From contig NZ_AP022590.1 in NCBI RefSeq assembly GCF_010731775.1, positions 1,736,001 to 1,800,000 on the forward strand: a DNA stretch of 64,000 bases. Reading direction: 5' to 3'. The DNA comes from Mycobacterium mantenii. Its GTDB lineage: Bacteria > Actinomycetota > Actinomycetes > Mycobacteriales > Mycobacteriaceae. How positions within the stretch are numbered: position 1 is the stretch's first letter; each line of letters opens with the position of its first letter. The position numbers were made by a program, and so were the translations under genes. Positions 1 to 32,512 of the stretch are shown in pieces. The notes below the pieces were generated by a model. The model saw only the letters and a list, made by a program, of their open reading frames with translations, ran no database searches and was not told the origin of the DNA.

Positions 1-3000
1 GGGCCGGTGATGTAGCCCACCAGGCGTTTGTCTCCGGGGCGGTCCTCACGGGCGATCACCACCGCCTGCTGCACCCCGTCCAGCCCGGCGAGCGCGGCCT
101 GAATCTCACCGAGTTCGATGCGATACCCGCGGATCTTGACCTGCTCATCGGCGCGCCCCAGATACTGCAACTGTCCGTCGGCACCCCAACACACCAGATC
201 GCCGGTGCGATACATCCGCGACCCGGGCGCCCCGAACGGGCAGGCAACAAACCGCGACGCGGTCAACCCGGCCCGGCGCACATACCCGGCGCCCACGCCG
301 GTACCGGCCACATACAACTCGCCGACCACACCGGCAGGCACCGGGTGCAGCCACCCGTCCAGCACGAACAACGCCGCGCCAGGCACCGGTGAGCCGATCG
401 GCACCGCGCCCGACCCGGGTGCCAGCGGCGCGCTGATCGTGGCATACACCGTCGTCTCGGTCGGGCCGTAGGCATTGATCATCACCCGCCCGGGAGCCCA
501 GCGGTCCACCACCTCGGCCGGGCAGGGCTCCGCGGCGACCACCAATGTCGCCGACTCCAACCCCTCGGGCGAGAGCACCCTCACGGCCGACGGGGTTTGA
601 CTCAACACGCTGACCTTTTCGGCGACCAGCAGGGCGTGGAAGTCGTCCGGGGAGCGCGTCACCGCTTCGGGCACCACCACCAGCCGCCCACCGAACAGCA
701 GCGCGCCCCAGATCTCCCAAACCGAATAGTCAAAGGCGTACGAGTGGCACTGCGTCCACACCTGTCCCGGCCCCAGTTCCAGGCCGACGTCCAGCAAGTC
801 GAACAGCCGGATCACGTTGTGGTGGGTGACCGCCACCCCCTTGGGCACACCGGTGGTACCCGAGGTGTAGATGATGTGCGCGAGGTCATCGAGAGCCGGC
901 GCCGGCAACGCGGTGCCGGGTTGTGCGGCAATGCGGGGATCGTCGACATCAATGACCAGCAGGTCGGACCCCTCTAGCCGGTCGGCCAACCCCGCGGTGG
1001 TGACCGCGGCAATCGGCGCGGCATCGGCCACCATGAACTGCATCCGTGCATCCGGCACCATCGGATCGATCGGCAGATACGCCGCCCCGGTTTTCAGCAC
1101 CGCGAGAATGGCGACGATCGCCTCAGCCGACCGGGAAAACACCAGGGCCACAGACTGTCCCGGGCCCGCGCCGTGCGCGGCCAACAGGTGCGCCAACCGG
1201 TTAGACGCCTCGTCCAGCTCGCGATACGTCACGCATCGGCCTCCGCAGGTCAGCGCCACCGCCTCGGGCGTGCGCGCCACCTGCGCGGCGAACAACGCCG
1301 GGATAGACGCCCCCGTCGCGGGCCGAGTCAACACCGCCCGCTTGCCCATCTCATCCAGCCATGCGTGCTCAGGCGCATCGAGAAGATCCACCGACGACAA
1401 CGGCCGCGTCGGGTCGGCGGTCATCGCCATCACCACCCGCCTCAGCCGCTCGGTCAGCGTCCGAATGCTGTCGGCGTCGAACACGTCGGTGCGGAATTCC
1501 ACCGACCCGGAAATCCCGGCGGGCTCACCAGTCTCGGTCCAGCGTTCGGCCAGGGAAAATGTCAAATCCATGCGAGCGGTCTGCGTGTCCACCGGCAGCG
1601 GCGTGACCTGCAGATCACCCAAGACCGGCTGGGCCGCAGGGTTATTGACTTGCCCGGGAAGGTTCTGCCAAGTGAATATCACCTGGATTAGCGGGTGATG
1701 GGTGAGCGATCGAGTGGGGTTGAGCCGCTCGACGAGTACCTCAAAGGGCACGTCCTGGTGCTCGTAAGCGGCCAGTCCACGCTGCCGCACCCGGGCCAGC
1801 AGCTCAGCGACGCTGGGATCCCCGGACAGGTCGAGCCGCAACACCAAGGTGTTGACGAAGAAACCCACCAGCTCATCGAGCGCGGAGTCACCGCGGCCGG
1901 CGGTCGCGATACCCACTGCCACATCAGAACTGGCGCTGATCTTGGAGAGCAGCACCGCGAGGGCGGCCTGCATCACCATGAAGGTGGTCGCGTTGTGCTC
2001 GCGGGCCACTCTTGCGACCCGCTGCTGCAACTCCGCCGGCCAGTCCACGATCACACTGGCGCCGCGGTGATCGGCCACCGGCGGATAAGGCCGGTCGGTG
2101 GGCAGCTGCAGCCGCTCGGGCATCCCGGCCAGGGCCTCTTGCCAGTAGCCCACCTGCGCGGCGATGCGGCTGTCACCGTCGTCGAGATCACCTAGCTGTT
2201 CACGCTGCCACAGCGTGTAATCGGCATACTGGACCGGCAATGGCGCCCAGTTAGGGGCCTGCCCCGCACACCGGCTGGCATAAGCCAGCCCCAGATCCCG
2301 CACCAGCGGGGCGATCGACCAGCCGTCGGCGGCGATATGGTGCACCACAGCGACCAGCACGTACTCGTCCTCGCCGACGCGGAAAACCCCTGCCCGCAAA
2401 GGGATCTCGGTGGCCAGGTCGAAACTGTGACTTACCACGGCGCCGATGGCCTCACCCAGCCGGTCCGCCGACCAGCCGATGGCATCAACGACGCGCCAAC
2501 CGAAGTCGGCGCGCTCAGTCGGCACCACCACCTGCTGAGGTATCCCCTCGGCCGCGGCGAACACGGTGCGCAAGCTCTCGTGGCGGCCCACCACATCGGC
2601 GAGCGCCACCCCCAACGCCTCGGCATCAAGGCGCCCGCTCAGCCGCAGCGCCACCGCCATGTTGTAAACCGGCGAAGGGCCTTGAAATTGGTCGATGAAC
2701 CACAACCGCTGCTGGGCATACGACAACGGCACCACCGCAGGCCGCGGTTGGGCCGTCAATTGCGTCCCCGCCCGTTCCACCGAATGTGTAGTGATCCATT
2801 CGGCCAACCCGGCCACGGTGGGCGCGTCGAACAGGTACCGCACCGATACGTCCCTGCCCAACGCCGACTGCAACCGCGCGGTCACCCGGGTGGCGATCAA
2901 CGAGTCCCCACCGAGGGCGAAAAAGTCGTCATCGAGCCCGACCCGATCCACCCCCAACACCTCGCCGAACACCTCGGCGACGATCTTCTCGGTCTCGGTC

Positions 3001-6000
3001 TGCGGCGCCCGGAAGGCGTTGGCGGCGAATACCGGTGCCGGCAGCGCCTTTCGGTCGATCTTGCCCGAGGAGGTCAGCGGGAGCTCCTCGAGCACCACGA
3101 TCTGCGTCGGCACCATGTAATCGGGCAACCGCGCACTCATCCACTGCCGCACCGCGCTGACCTTTGTATTGGTATCGGGGTCATTGGTGTAGGTGGTGCG
3201 GTGGTGCGCGCCCGCGGGGGGTAGGTACAGATCGGTCAGCGGTGGGCTGTGCTCGGCGTCCGTACCCGTGGCGTCGATGAAGACCGCATCGAGGGTGCCG
3301 GGGTGGGCTCCCCAGGTGACCGCGACGTTGTATCCGGCGGCCTCACCCAGGCGGTAAAGGTCTTCGGGGACAACAGCATCGGCGCCGGCGGCTTGGGTCA
3401 GCGCCTTGGCCAAGGGCAGCCCCGCGGCCAGCTCTTGTTCAATCTCGACGTCGGTGATCACTCCCGCGCGGGGAATACCGGTGACGCGCACGGTGGTGGG
3501 ACGTTGGGTTGTCAGCTCGGTGTGCAGTCCGCTCAACCCTGCGCACCGCGTCCACGGCCAGGCGGGTACGGTGGCCAGTGAACGAACCGCGGCGGGCGTC
3601 TTGTGCACGGTGACGTCGTAGCGATACCGGGTCAGCTCGTTGTCGCCCGATCCGCGCTTGACTTCGATACCAACTCCGCCCACCGACGCATGCTCGGCGG
3701 CCCAGGTGGTGAAAAACTCCGGGGCCAGCAGCAATTCGGGTTCCCCGAGCATGGCCCGGTACACCCGCTGGCGGATCTCGGCAGCGTCGTCGGCGGCCGT
3801 GCGGGCCAGCGCGACTCCGGTTTGGAACGCGCCCTGCAGGCTGTGGTTTCGCACATCGCCGATGAACAATGTCCCGCCGGGCCCCAGCAGCTCCATGGCG
3901 TTGTCGATGACCTCGGCGAGGTATCCCGCGTTGGGGAAGTACTGGACGACCGAGTTGAGAATGATGGTGTCGAACGATCCCCGCGGCAGTCCCTCGGTGA
4001 CGTGGGCGGGCTGGGCCAGGAATTGGACCCGATCCCGCCACGGGATCTGCAGTTGCTCCAGTGAGCGGGCCAGGGTGGCCACCGCCACCGGCGACATGTC
4101 GGTGCCGACGTAGCGTTCACAGTGCGGGGCGACCTGTGACAACACCAGCCCCGAACCGACGCCGATCTCCAGCACATGCCGCGGCCGCAGCGCCATGATC
4201 CGATCGATTGTGGCCGAACGCCACTCCTTCATCTCTTCCAGCGGGATCGGCTCATCGGTGTAGCTGCTGTTCCAGCCCTGGAAATCCATGCCGAACCCCG
4301 ACACCTCGACCTCGGCGCCGTACAGGTCGTCATATAGGTGTTGCCACTGTTCGACGATTTCGGTGTCGTGATCAGCGCTGCTGGCGTGCTCGAGGCTGAT
4401 GTACGCGACCAAGTTGACGCCGGTGGTGCCGCGATGCACGGCGGCGGCGGCCCGAGTGACCTGCGGGCAGGCCAACATGGTGTTTTCGATTTCACCGAGT
4501 TCGATGCGCTGGCCACGCAGCTTGATCTGGGTGTCGACGCGGCCCAGGTAGTCCAGGGTGCCCGCGGGGGTCCATCGCACCAGGTCGCCGGTGCGATACA
4601 TCCGCTCCCCAGCAGCCCCGTACGGGTTGGCCACGAACCGTTCGGCGGTCAGTTCCGCGCGGCCCACATAGCCGTTGGCCAGCGGTCCGCTCAGATACAG
4701 CTCGCTCACCACCCCGACCGGGGCCGGGTTCAGCCGCGCATCCAGCACCAGGGCGCACACTCCCGGGATCGGGGCGCCGATGCTGACCGGCTGCCCCGCC
4801 GACAGTTGTGCGTCGGTGGCCCAGATGGTGCCCTCGGTGGGGCCGTAGGCGTTGCACATCCGCCGACCCGGCGCCCAGGCGGCCACCACCTCGGCCGGGC
4901 AGGCCTCCCCCACGGCGATCAGCGTGGCCAACCTGTCCAGCCTGGCCCGATCCAGCGTCGACAGCACCGTCGGCGTCAACAGGGACGCGGTGACCTGCTG
5001 GTCATGCAGCAACGCGGTCAACGCCTCCCCGGCGTACACGTCCGGCGGCGCCACCACCAACGTTGACCCCGACCCCACCGCCCACAACAACTCGACGATC
5101 GAGGCATCAAAGGTCGGCGCGGCCACCATCAACACCCGCGCATCCGGACCCAACCCGTAGACCTCGCGTTTCGCCGCGGCCACCCCCAGCAGACCGGTGT
5201 GGCTGACCGCCACTCCCTTGGGCACACCGGTGGACCCGGACGTGAAGATGACGTAAGCGGTGTTATCCACGCCCAGGACCGCGTGCCGGTCGGCGTCGGT
5301 GATCGCCTCCGCGGAGCATCCGGAAAGGTCCAGCCCGTCGAGGCGCACCACCGGACGCGACCCGGCCCCGGCCACGGTGTCGGTGCCGCAGGTCAACACA
5401 CATACCGCGCCCACGGTCTCCAACACCGTGGCGATGCGCTCCGCCGGATGTGTCCGATCCACCGGCACATACACGCCGCCGGCCTTGATTACCGCCCACC
5501 AGGCGACCACCAGCTCCACGCAGCGATCCGTCGCGACGCCCACCGCGCGCTCGGGACCCACCCCCGTTTCGATCAGCACCCGGGCCAACCGCGTCGACCA
5601 CGCGTCAAGCTCGCGATACGACACGCTTCGCCCGCCGTCGAGCACCGCCACCGCGTCCGGGAAGACGGCCACCGCCGCCGCCAACAACTCCGACACCAGC
5701 CCCACTGGCGCCCCTATCCCAGCACCAGACCACTGCGACAGCACCAGATCGCGCTCACCGTCGTCCAGCAGCGCGACGTCTCCCACCACCACCGACGGAT
5801 CGGCCACCACGGCCTCGATCACCCGTCCAAACCAGGTGACCAGTCGCTCGATCGTGGCCCGGTCAAACAAATCCGTGGCATAGGTCGCCATGCCGGCGAC
5901 CATCGGTGCGGCCGGACCCTCGCCCGGCACCTCCCTGAGGTCGAAATCCAGATCGAACTTGGCGGTGCGGGTGGACACCCCCAGCGGCTCGACGCACACT

Positions 6001-9000
6001 CCGTCGAGCGCGACATCGGGGCGCACATTGTTCTGAAAGACCATGGCCACCTGGAACAGCGGATGATGCGCCGCAGAGCGCACCGGGTTGAGCTGCTCGA
6101 CCAGTTGCTCGAACGGCACATCCTGATTGCTGTAGGCATCCAGTGCCTTTTTCCGCACCTGCAAAAGCACGTTGCTGAACGGCTGCGCAGAATTCACACC
6201 CACCCGCAACACCCACGTGTTGACGAAGAACCCGACCAGTTCATCGAGCGCTGGATCCAGCCGCCCCGCGACCGGCGCGCCAAGCACCATGTCCTCACCG
6301 GCCCCGACCCGGTGCAGCACCACCGCCATGACCGCTTGCATCACCATCGAGGCCGTCGCATTGTGCGCCGCCGCCAGCGCCTTGACCCCCGCCCATGTCT
6401 GCGGGTCAATGCGCACCTCTACCCCGTCACCGCGGTAGCTGGGCACCGGCGGACGGGGCCGATCAGCCGGCAGCGACACCACCTCGGGCAGATTCGCCAA
6501 CTCCTGCCGCCAGTAGGCCAACTGCCCCGCAATCACGCTGTCGGGATCGGACTCCGATCCCAGCCAATCCTGTTGCCACAGCGTGTAATCCACATACTGC
6601 ACCGCCAACGGCGCCCAGTCCGGTGCCCCGCCCTCCCGCCGCGCCAGATACGCCGCTCCCACGTCACGGACCATCGGAGCCGCTGACCATCCATCAAAAG
6701 CGATGTGGTGCACCACAATCCCCACCACGTGCTGCTCCGGCGCCACCGCGAAGATCTGCGCACGGATCGGGATCTCGGTCGACAGATCAAACCGGTATCC
6801 GGCCAGCGCCACCAGTTCGCCGACCACATCCTGTTCGGGCACCGAGATCACGGCCGCGCCGCCGCGCCGCCACATTCCCGCCTCGGCCGGCAACACCTGC
6901 TGCAACGGCACCCCGTCAACGTCGGGAAATACCGTGCGCAGCGATTCGTGGCGAGCGATCACATCATCGAGCGCCGCATCCAGCGCCTGCACATCCAGCG
7001 CCCCGCTGATCCGAAACGCGATCGGCATGTTGTAGGTCGCAGCCCCCTCGAACCGGTCCAGGAACCACAACCGGCTCTGCGCATACGACACCGGAACCCT
7101 TTCGGGCCGCGGGCCGGCCACCAACGGTTTGCGCCGACGCCCGTCCCCACCGATACGCGGCGCCAGCTGGGCCACCGTGGGCGCTTCGAACAGGGTGCGC
7201 ACCGCAAGCCCGGCATCCAGGCTGGTGTTGACCGCGGCGATCACCCGCATCGCCAACAGCGAATCCCCACCCAAGTCGAAGAACGAGTCGTCGATCCCGA
7301 CCCGCTCCACGCCAAGCACCTGGGCGTAGATGCCGGCCAGGATCTCCTCGGTGGGAGTGCCCGGCGCCCGATACCCGCCGGCGGTGTACTCCGGTGCCGG
7401 CAGGGCCCGGATGTCCAACTTGCCGCTGACCGTCATCGGCAGCGCCTCTAACGCCATCACCGCGGCCGGGACCATGTAGGCCGGGAGCCGCTCGGTCAGC
7501 GCGGCGCGTATTCCGGCCGGATCGGCTGTCCCGGTGACATAGCCCACCAGGCGCTTGTCGCCCGGGCGGTCCTCGCGGGCAACCACCACCGCATGCTCCA
7601 CCCCGTCCAGCCCGGCCAACACCGCGCGCACTTCACCGAGCTCGATGCGATAGCCGCGGATCTTGACCTGCTCGTCGGCGCGCCCCAGGTAGTGCAACTG
7701 CCCATCGGCACCCCACCGCACCAGATCCCCGGTGCGATACATCCGCTCCCCAGACCCCCCGAATGGGCAGGCCACAAACCGCGACCCGGTCAACCCGGCC
7801 CGGCCCACATATCCGACGCCCACGCCGCGGCCGGCCACATACAACTCCCCGACCACCCCGACTGGCACCGGGTGCAACCACCCATCCAGCACGAACAACG
7901 CCGCCCCCGACACCGGTGACCCGATCGGCACGACGCCCGTCCCGGCCGACAGTGGCGCACTGACCGTCACATCCACCGTGGTCTCGGTCGGGCCGTAGGC
8001 GTTGATCACCACCCGTCCCCCGGGCGCCCACCGATCCACCACGCTGGCCGGGCAAGCTTCACCGCCCACGACCAACGCCGCCGACTCCAAACCCTCCGGC
8101 GACAACATCGCCACCGCAGACGGGGTCTGGGTGAGAACGTTCACCTGTTCGGCAACCAGCAGCTCGTGCAAGTCGTCCGGAGAGGCTGCCGCCTCCTCGG
8201 ACACCACCACCATCCGCCCGCCATGCAACAGCGCACCCCAGATCTCCCGGACCGAGGCGTCGAAGGCATAGGAGTGCCATTGCGTCGACACCTTCGCCGG
8301 CCCCGGCACGGCCAGGCCGGCATCCAGGGTCCGCATCAGCTGGGTCACGTTGTGGTGGGTGACCGCGACGCCCTTGGGCACACCGGTGGTGCCCGAGGTG
8401 TAGATGATGTGCGCGATGTCATCGGGGTCCGGCGCCGGCAACGCCGTGTCCGGGTAGCCGTCGATGCGGGGGTCGTCGACATCGATCACCAGCAGGTGGC
8501 ACCCGTCCAGGCGCTCGGCCAACACGGTGGTCGTGACGGCGGCTACCGGCGCGGCGTCGGCCACCGTGAACTCGATGCGCGCATCCGGTACCCCTGGGTC
8601 GATCGGCAGATACGCCGCCCCCGTCTTGAGCACCGCCGCAATCGCCACGATCGCCTCGGCCGACCGGGAAAACAGCAGCGCCACACACTGTCCTGGGCCC
8701 GCGCCCTGCGCGGCCAACAGGTGCGCCAGCCGGTTCGCGGCCTCATCCACCTCGCGATAGGTCATGGCGCGGTCGTCGAAGCTGATCGCCACCGCTTCGG
8801 GTGTGCGCGCCACCTGCGCAGCGAACAACGCTGGAATCGACACCGGCGTCGCGGGCTGGTCCAACACCACCCGATTGCCCATCTGATCCAGGCGGGCATG
8901 CTCACCGGCATCGAGCAGATCCACCGACGACAACCGCCGTGCGGGGTCGGCCGTCATCGCCGCTAACACCCGCTGCAACCGCTCGATCAGCGCCTCGATG

Positions 9001-12000
9001 GTTTCGGCGTCGAACACGTCGGTGCGAAACGCCACCGCCCCACCAATCCCGGCAGGCTCACCGGCCTCACCCCAGCGTTCAGCCAACGAGAACGTCAAAT
9101 CCATGCGGGCGGTCTGAGTGTCTACCGGCATCGGGGCGACCTGCACATCACCCAACGCCACCCCGGCGGCGGAGTCCTGCCAGGGGAAGTTCTGCCAGGC
9201 CAACATCACCTGCACCAGCGGGTGATGCGTCAGGGATCGGGTGGGGTTGAGCCGCTCCACCAGCACCTCAAAGGGCACATCCTGATGCTCGTAAGCGGCC
9301 AGGCTGCGCTGACGCACCTGGGCCAGCAGCTCGGCGACACTGGGATCTCCGGCCACATCGACCCGCAGCACCAGCGTGTTGACGAAAAAGCCCACCAAAT
9401 CGTCCAGCGCCGGGTCACCGCGCCCGGCGATCGGGAATCCCACCGCCACATCACGGCTGGCGCTCAGCTTGGCCAGCAGCACCGCCAGGGCGGCCTGAAC
9501 CACCATGAAGCTGGTCGCGTTGTGCTCACGTGCGACCCGCGCCACCTGCTGTTGCAACTCGGCCGGCCAGTCCACCGCCACACTGGCGCCGCGGTAGTCG
9601 GCCACCGGCGGGTAGGGCCGATCGGTCGGCAACTCCAGCCGCTCGGGCATGCCATCCAGCGCCTGTTCCCAGTAGGCCAGCTGCGCGGCGATGGGACTGT
9701 CGCTGTCGTCGAACTCACCCAGCCGCGCACGCTGCCACAGCGTGTAATCGACATACTGCACCGGCAGATCCGCCCAGTCCGGGGCGTGCCCCGCGCACCG
9801 GCTGACATAGGCCACCCCCAGATCAGCCACCAGCGGGGTGATCGACCAGCCGTCGGCGGCGATATGGTGCACCGCGGCCGCCAACACATGTTCGTCCTCG
9901 GTGATGCGGAAAAGTGTTGCCCGCAAAGGGATCTCGTTGGCCAGATCGAAACTGTGACGCACCAGCGGGTCGATGGCCTCACCCAACCGGTCCGCCGGCC
10001 AGCCGCTGGCGTCGACTACCTGCCACCCGAACTCGGCCCGCTCAACGGGGATAACTACCTGCTGGGGTATGCCATCGGGCGCGGCAAACAGCGTGCGCAG
10101 GCTTTCATGGCGGGCCACCACATCGGCCAGCGCCGCACCGAACGCGTCGGCATCAAGCTTGCCGCTCAGCCGCAAGGCCACCGACATGGTGTAAACCGGT
10201 GAGGGCCCGTGCAACTGGTCGATAAACCACAGCCGCTGCTGGGCGAACGACAGCGGCACCACCGCGGGCCGCTGTTGGGTCACTAACGGCTCTTGCCCGC
10301 CCGAGCCCTCGCCGATGCGGGGCGCCAACTGGGCCACCGTGGGCGAGTCGAACACGGTGCGGACCGCAAGGCGGGTGTCCAGGGTGGTGTTGATCGCGGT
10401 GATCACCCGCATCGCCGACAGCGAATCCCCGCCCAGGTCGAAGAACGAGTCGTCGACCCCGACCCGCTCGAGCCCCAGGACCTGTGCGTAGATGCCGGCC
10501 AGGATCTCCTCGGTAGGGGTCGCGGGGGCCCGGTAGTGATCGCCGTCGGTGTACGCCGGTGCCGGGAGGGCGCGGGTGTCCAGTTTGTTGTTGACCGTCA
10601 GCGGCAGGGCTTCCAACACCATCACCGCGGCGGGGACCATGTAGGCGGGCAGGCGGTCGGCCAGCGCGGCGCGTATCTCGGCCGGGTCTGCCGTACCGGT
10701 GATGTAACCCACCAGACGTTTGTCGCCGGGGCGGTCCTCACGGGCGATCACCACCGCCTGATCCACCCCATCCACCGCGGCCAGGGCGGCTTGGACTTCA
10801 CCGAGCTCGATGCGATAGCCGCGGATCTTGACCTGCTCGTCGGCGCGCCCCAGATACCGCAGCTGTCCGTCGGCACCCCACCGCACCAGATCGCCCGTGC
10901 GATACATCCGCGCGCCCGGCCCGCCGAACGGGCAGGCAACAAACCGTGATGCGGTCAGTCCGGGCCGGCCCACATACCCGACGCCCACGCCGGTACCGGC
11001 CACATACAACTCGCCGACCACCCCGGCCAGCGCCGGACGCAACCGCCGATCGAGCACGAACAGCGCCGCGCCCGGCACCGGTGAGCCGATCGGCACCACC
11101 GTCGACTCAGGTGTCAGCGGCGCGCTGATCGTGGCATACACCGTCGTCTCGGTCGGGCCGTAGGCATTGATCATCACCCGCCCGGGAGCCCAGCGGTCCA
11201 CCACCTCGGCCGGACAGGCCTCCGCGGCGACCACCAATGTCGCCGACTCCAACCCCTCGGGCGAGAGCACCCCCACCGCAGAGGGAGTCTGGCTCAACAC
11301 ACTGACCTTTTCAGCGACCAGCAGGGCCTGGAAGTCCTGGGGTGAGCGCGTCACCGCTTCGGGCACCACCACCAGCCGCCCACCAAACAGCAGCGCGCCC
11401 CAGATCTCCCATACCGAATAGTCAAAGGCGTACGAGTGGCACTGCGTCCACACCTGTCCCGGCCCCAGTTCCAGGCCGACGTCCAGCAAGTCGAACAGCC
11501 GGGTCACGTTGTGGTGGGTGACCGCCACCCCCTTGGGCACACCGGTGGTACCCGAGGTGTAGATGATGTGCGCGAGGTCATCGGGAGCCGGCGCCGGCAA
11601 CGCGGTGCCGGGTTGGGTATCGATGCGGGTGTCGCGGACATCGACAACGGCCAAGCCGCACCCATCCAGCCGCGAGCGCAGCTCCGCGGTGGTGACCGCG
11701 GCAATCGGCGCGGCGTCGGCCACCATGAACTGCATCCGCGCATCCGGCACCATCGGATCGATCGGCAGATACGCCGCCCCGGTCTTGAGCACAGCCACGA
11801 TCGCGACGATCGCCTCAGCCGACCGGGAAAACACCAGGGCCACAGACTGTCCCGGGCCCGCGCCGTGCGCGGCCAACAGGTGCGCCAACCGGTTAGACGC
11901 CTCGTCCAGCTCGCGATACGTCAGGCAGCGCTCCCCGCAGGTCAGCGCCACCGCCTCTGGCGTGCGCGCCACCTGCGCGGCGAACAACGCCGGGATAGAC

Positions 12001-12112
12001 GCCCCCGTCGCGGGCCGAGTCAACACCGCCCGCTTGCCCCACTCGTCCAGCCGGGCGAGCTCATCGGCATCCAGCACGTCCATCGACGACAACCGCCGCG
12101 TCAGATCAGCAG

Positions 12113-12116
<4 letters not shown>
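1..12116 (-). CDS. Giant non-ribosomal peptide synthetase, second subunit (modules 6-9), 3' end outside the window
   Basis: Open without a stop from the ATG at 12116 to the left edge (at least 4038 codons). It starts directly with an adenylation (A) domain; the matching condensation (C) domain is the last domain of the upstream synthetase, whose stop overlaps this start (ATGA). Domains with approximate residues: A6 25-508, T6 Ser about 565 (LGGDS), C7 609-1055, A7 1085-1572, T7 Ser about 1619, C8 1669-2105, A8 core 2129-2540 with an inserted SAM methyltransferase 2575-2835 (VLEIGVGSG), T8 Ser about 3070, C9 3124-3572, A9 3602 to the edge. C domains keep HHxxxDG (HHIAADG, HHIAFDG). Ten-residue specificity codes read by aligning to the GrsA positions: A6 DYWSVAAVYK, A7 DARTVGAVDK, A8 DAVLIVAIWK, A9 DYWSVAAVY plus K beyond the edge. 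No substrate is assigned. A8 has a changed A6 core motif (VSEL for VGEL, and a shortened GPLANGY). No epimerisation or thioesterase domain is visible here. Confidence 0.95.
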
Positions 12117-31727
<19,611 letters not shown>

Positions 31728-31744
<17 letters not shown>

Positions 31745-31955
31745 GGCCTGCCAGCCTCTCGCGCAGACTCTTCGGCCGGATGTCGGGCCAGTTCTGTTCG
31801 ATGTACTCCAGGCACGCAGCGCGATCCGCTTCGCCGTAAACCTTTTGCCAGCCGGCCGGAATATCGGCGAAAGCCGGCCAGAGGCTGTGTTGCTCTTCGT
31901 CGTTGATCAAGACGAAGAAACTGCCATTGTCGTCGTCGAACGGATTGGTACTCAT
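31728..31955 (-). CDS. MbtH-like protein, NRPS adenylation-domain chaperone
   Basis: 75 aa with the MbtH family signature: N-terminal [28 protein letters not shown] strand region, then the conserved W residues, PAGW and a C-terminal WPDIRPKSL. MbtH proteins bind the N-terminal part of A domains and are needed for folding or activity of many of them. The start is the ATG at 31955, chosen because GGAGG lies four bases upstream and because family members begin at this point; an in-frame ATG nine codons earlier has no comparable site. It sits immediately upstream of, and overlaps, the first synthetase gene, so the two are translated from one mRNA. With nine or more A domains in the pathway it is the obvious shared partner. 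Confidence 0.95.
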
Positions 31956-32419
31956 CAGTCCTCCAAATCCTCGATTTGGCACGTGCCGAACAGTTCAGTG
32001 CACTAGCTGTTTGCGGCCACGAGCTCTAGGCCTTGGTCTCCCGGCAGACGTCTTGACCGGGCACTGATCGGGAGCGTATGGGTTTCAATCCTGTTGTTAG
32101 GCTTATCAAGCCGGGTAGCGTAGTCGGGGCGTGCACATAGAGTGGTACGACCCGGCTAACCGAGTGACTGCGGTAGCGACAGGGAAATGCCGACCCTAAA
32201 ATGTGCGTGGTTGTGCGGATTACATTCTGCAACAATGTTTTTCGCCTAGAGTGCTGGTGTACGCCGTTACGCAGGGGAATCGACCCTAGTCGAGCCGGTC
32301 ATGAGTGGCGTTGCCGGACAAAGGCAGTGGTGTTCTAATGCGTCGTTCGACTGGCCTGTTTCAGATCGGACCGAAACAAGCAGCGGGTCTGCGTTCAGTT
32401 GGAGTAGCCGACGGCCGAG
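31956..32419 (-). promoter_or_regulatory. Non-coding stretch upstream of the mbtH-NRPS operon
   Basis: No ORF here looks real. The stretch lies between the end of the regulator gene pair and mbtH, reading toward mbtH, and must hold any separate promoter for the synthetases. It holds two copies of TAGAGTG on the plus strand (32138-32145 as TAGAGTGG, 32247-32254 as TAGAGTGC); the first is part of ATAGAGTGG, which recurs once upstream of the first regulator gene (35574-35582). The mbtH Shine-Dalgarno GGAGG is at its left end. No convincing intrinsic terminator was seen. Confidence 0.4.
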
Positions 32420-32512
32420 CTACACTTCCCCGGCGTCGATGACTTTCTCGACCGCCTTCGCGCGGGCCACCCGCGCGGCGGTGGGCTTGGATCGCTGCGG
32501 AGTGTTCGTCAT
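32420..32512 (-). CDS. 30-aa basic peptide ORF, translationally coupled to the LAL regulator
   Basis: ATG at 32512 overlaps the TGA of the upstream regulator gene (ATGA), and the frame stays open for 30 codons to TAG at 32420. The predicted peptide begins [10 protein letters not shown] and ends EKVIDAGEV. It is Ala/Arg/Lys rich in the middle, helix-prone and has no signal sequence or membrane segment. The four-base overlap is the same junction type as between the two NRPS genes and supports real translation by coupling, but the ORF is short enough to occur by chance. No family recognised. The second LAL regulator has no equivalent ORF after its stop. Confidence 0.4.
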   Translation of the reverse strand: MTNTPQRSKPTAARVARAKAVEKVIDAGEV

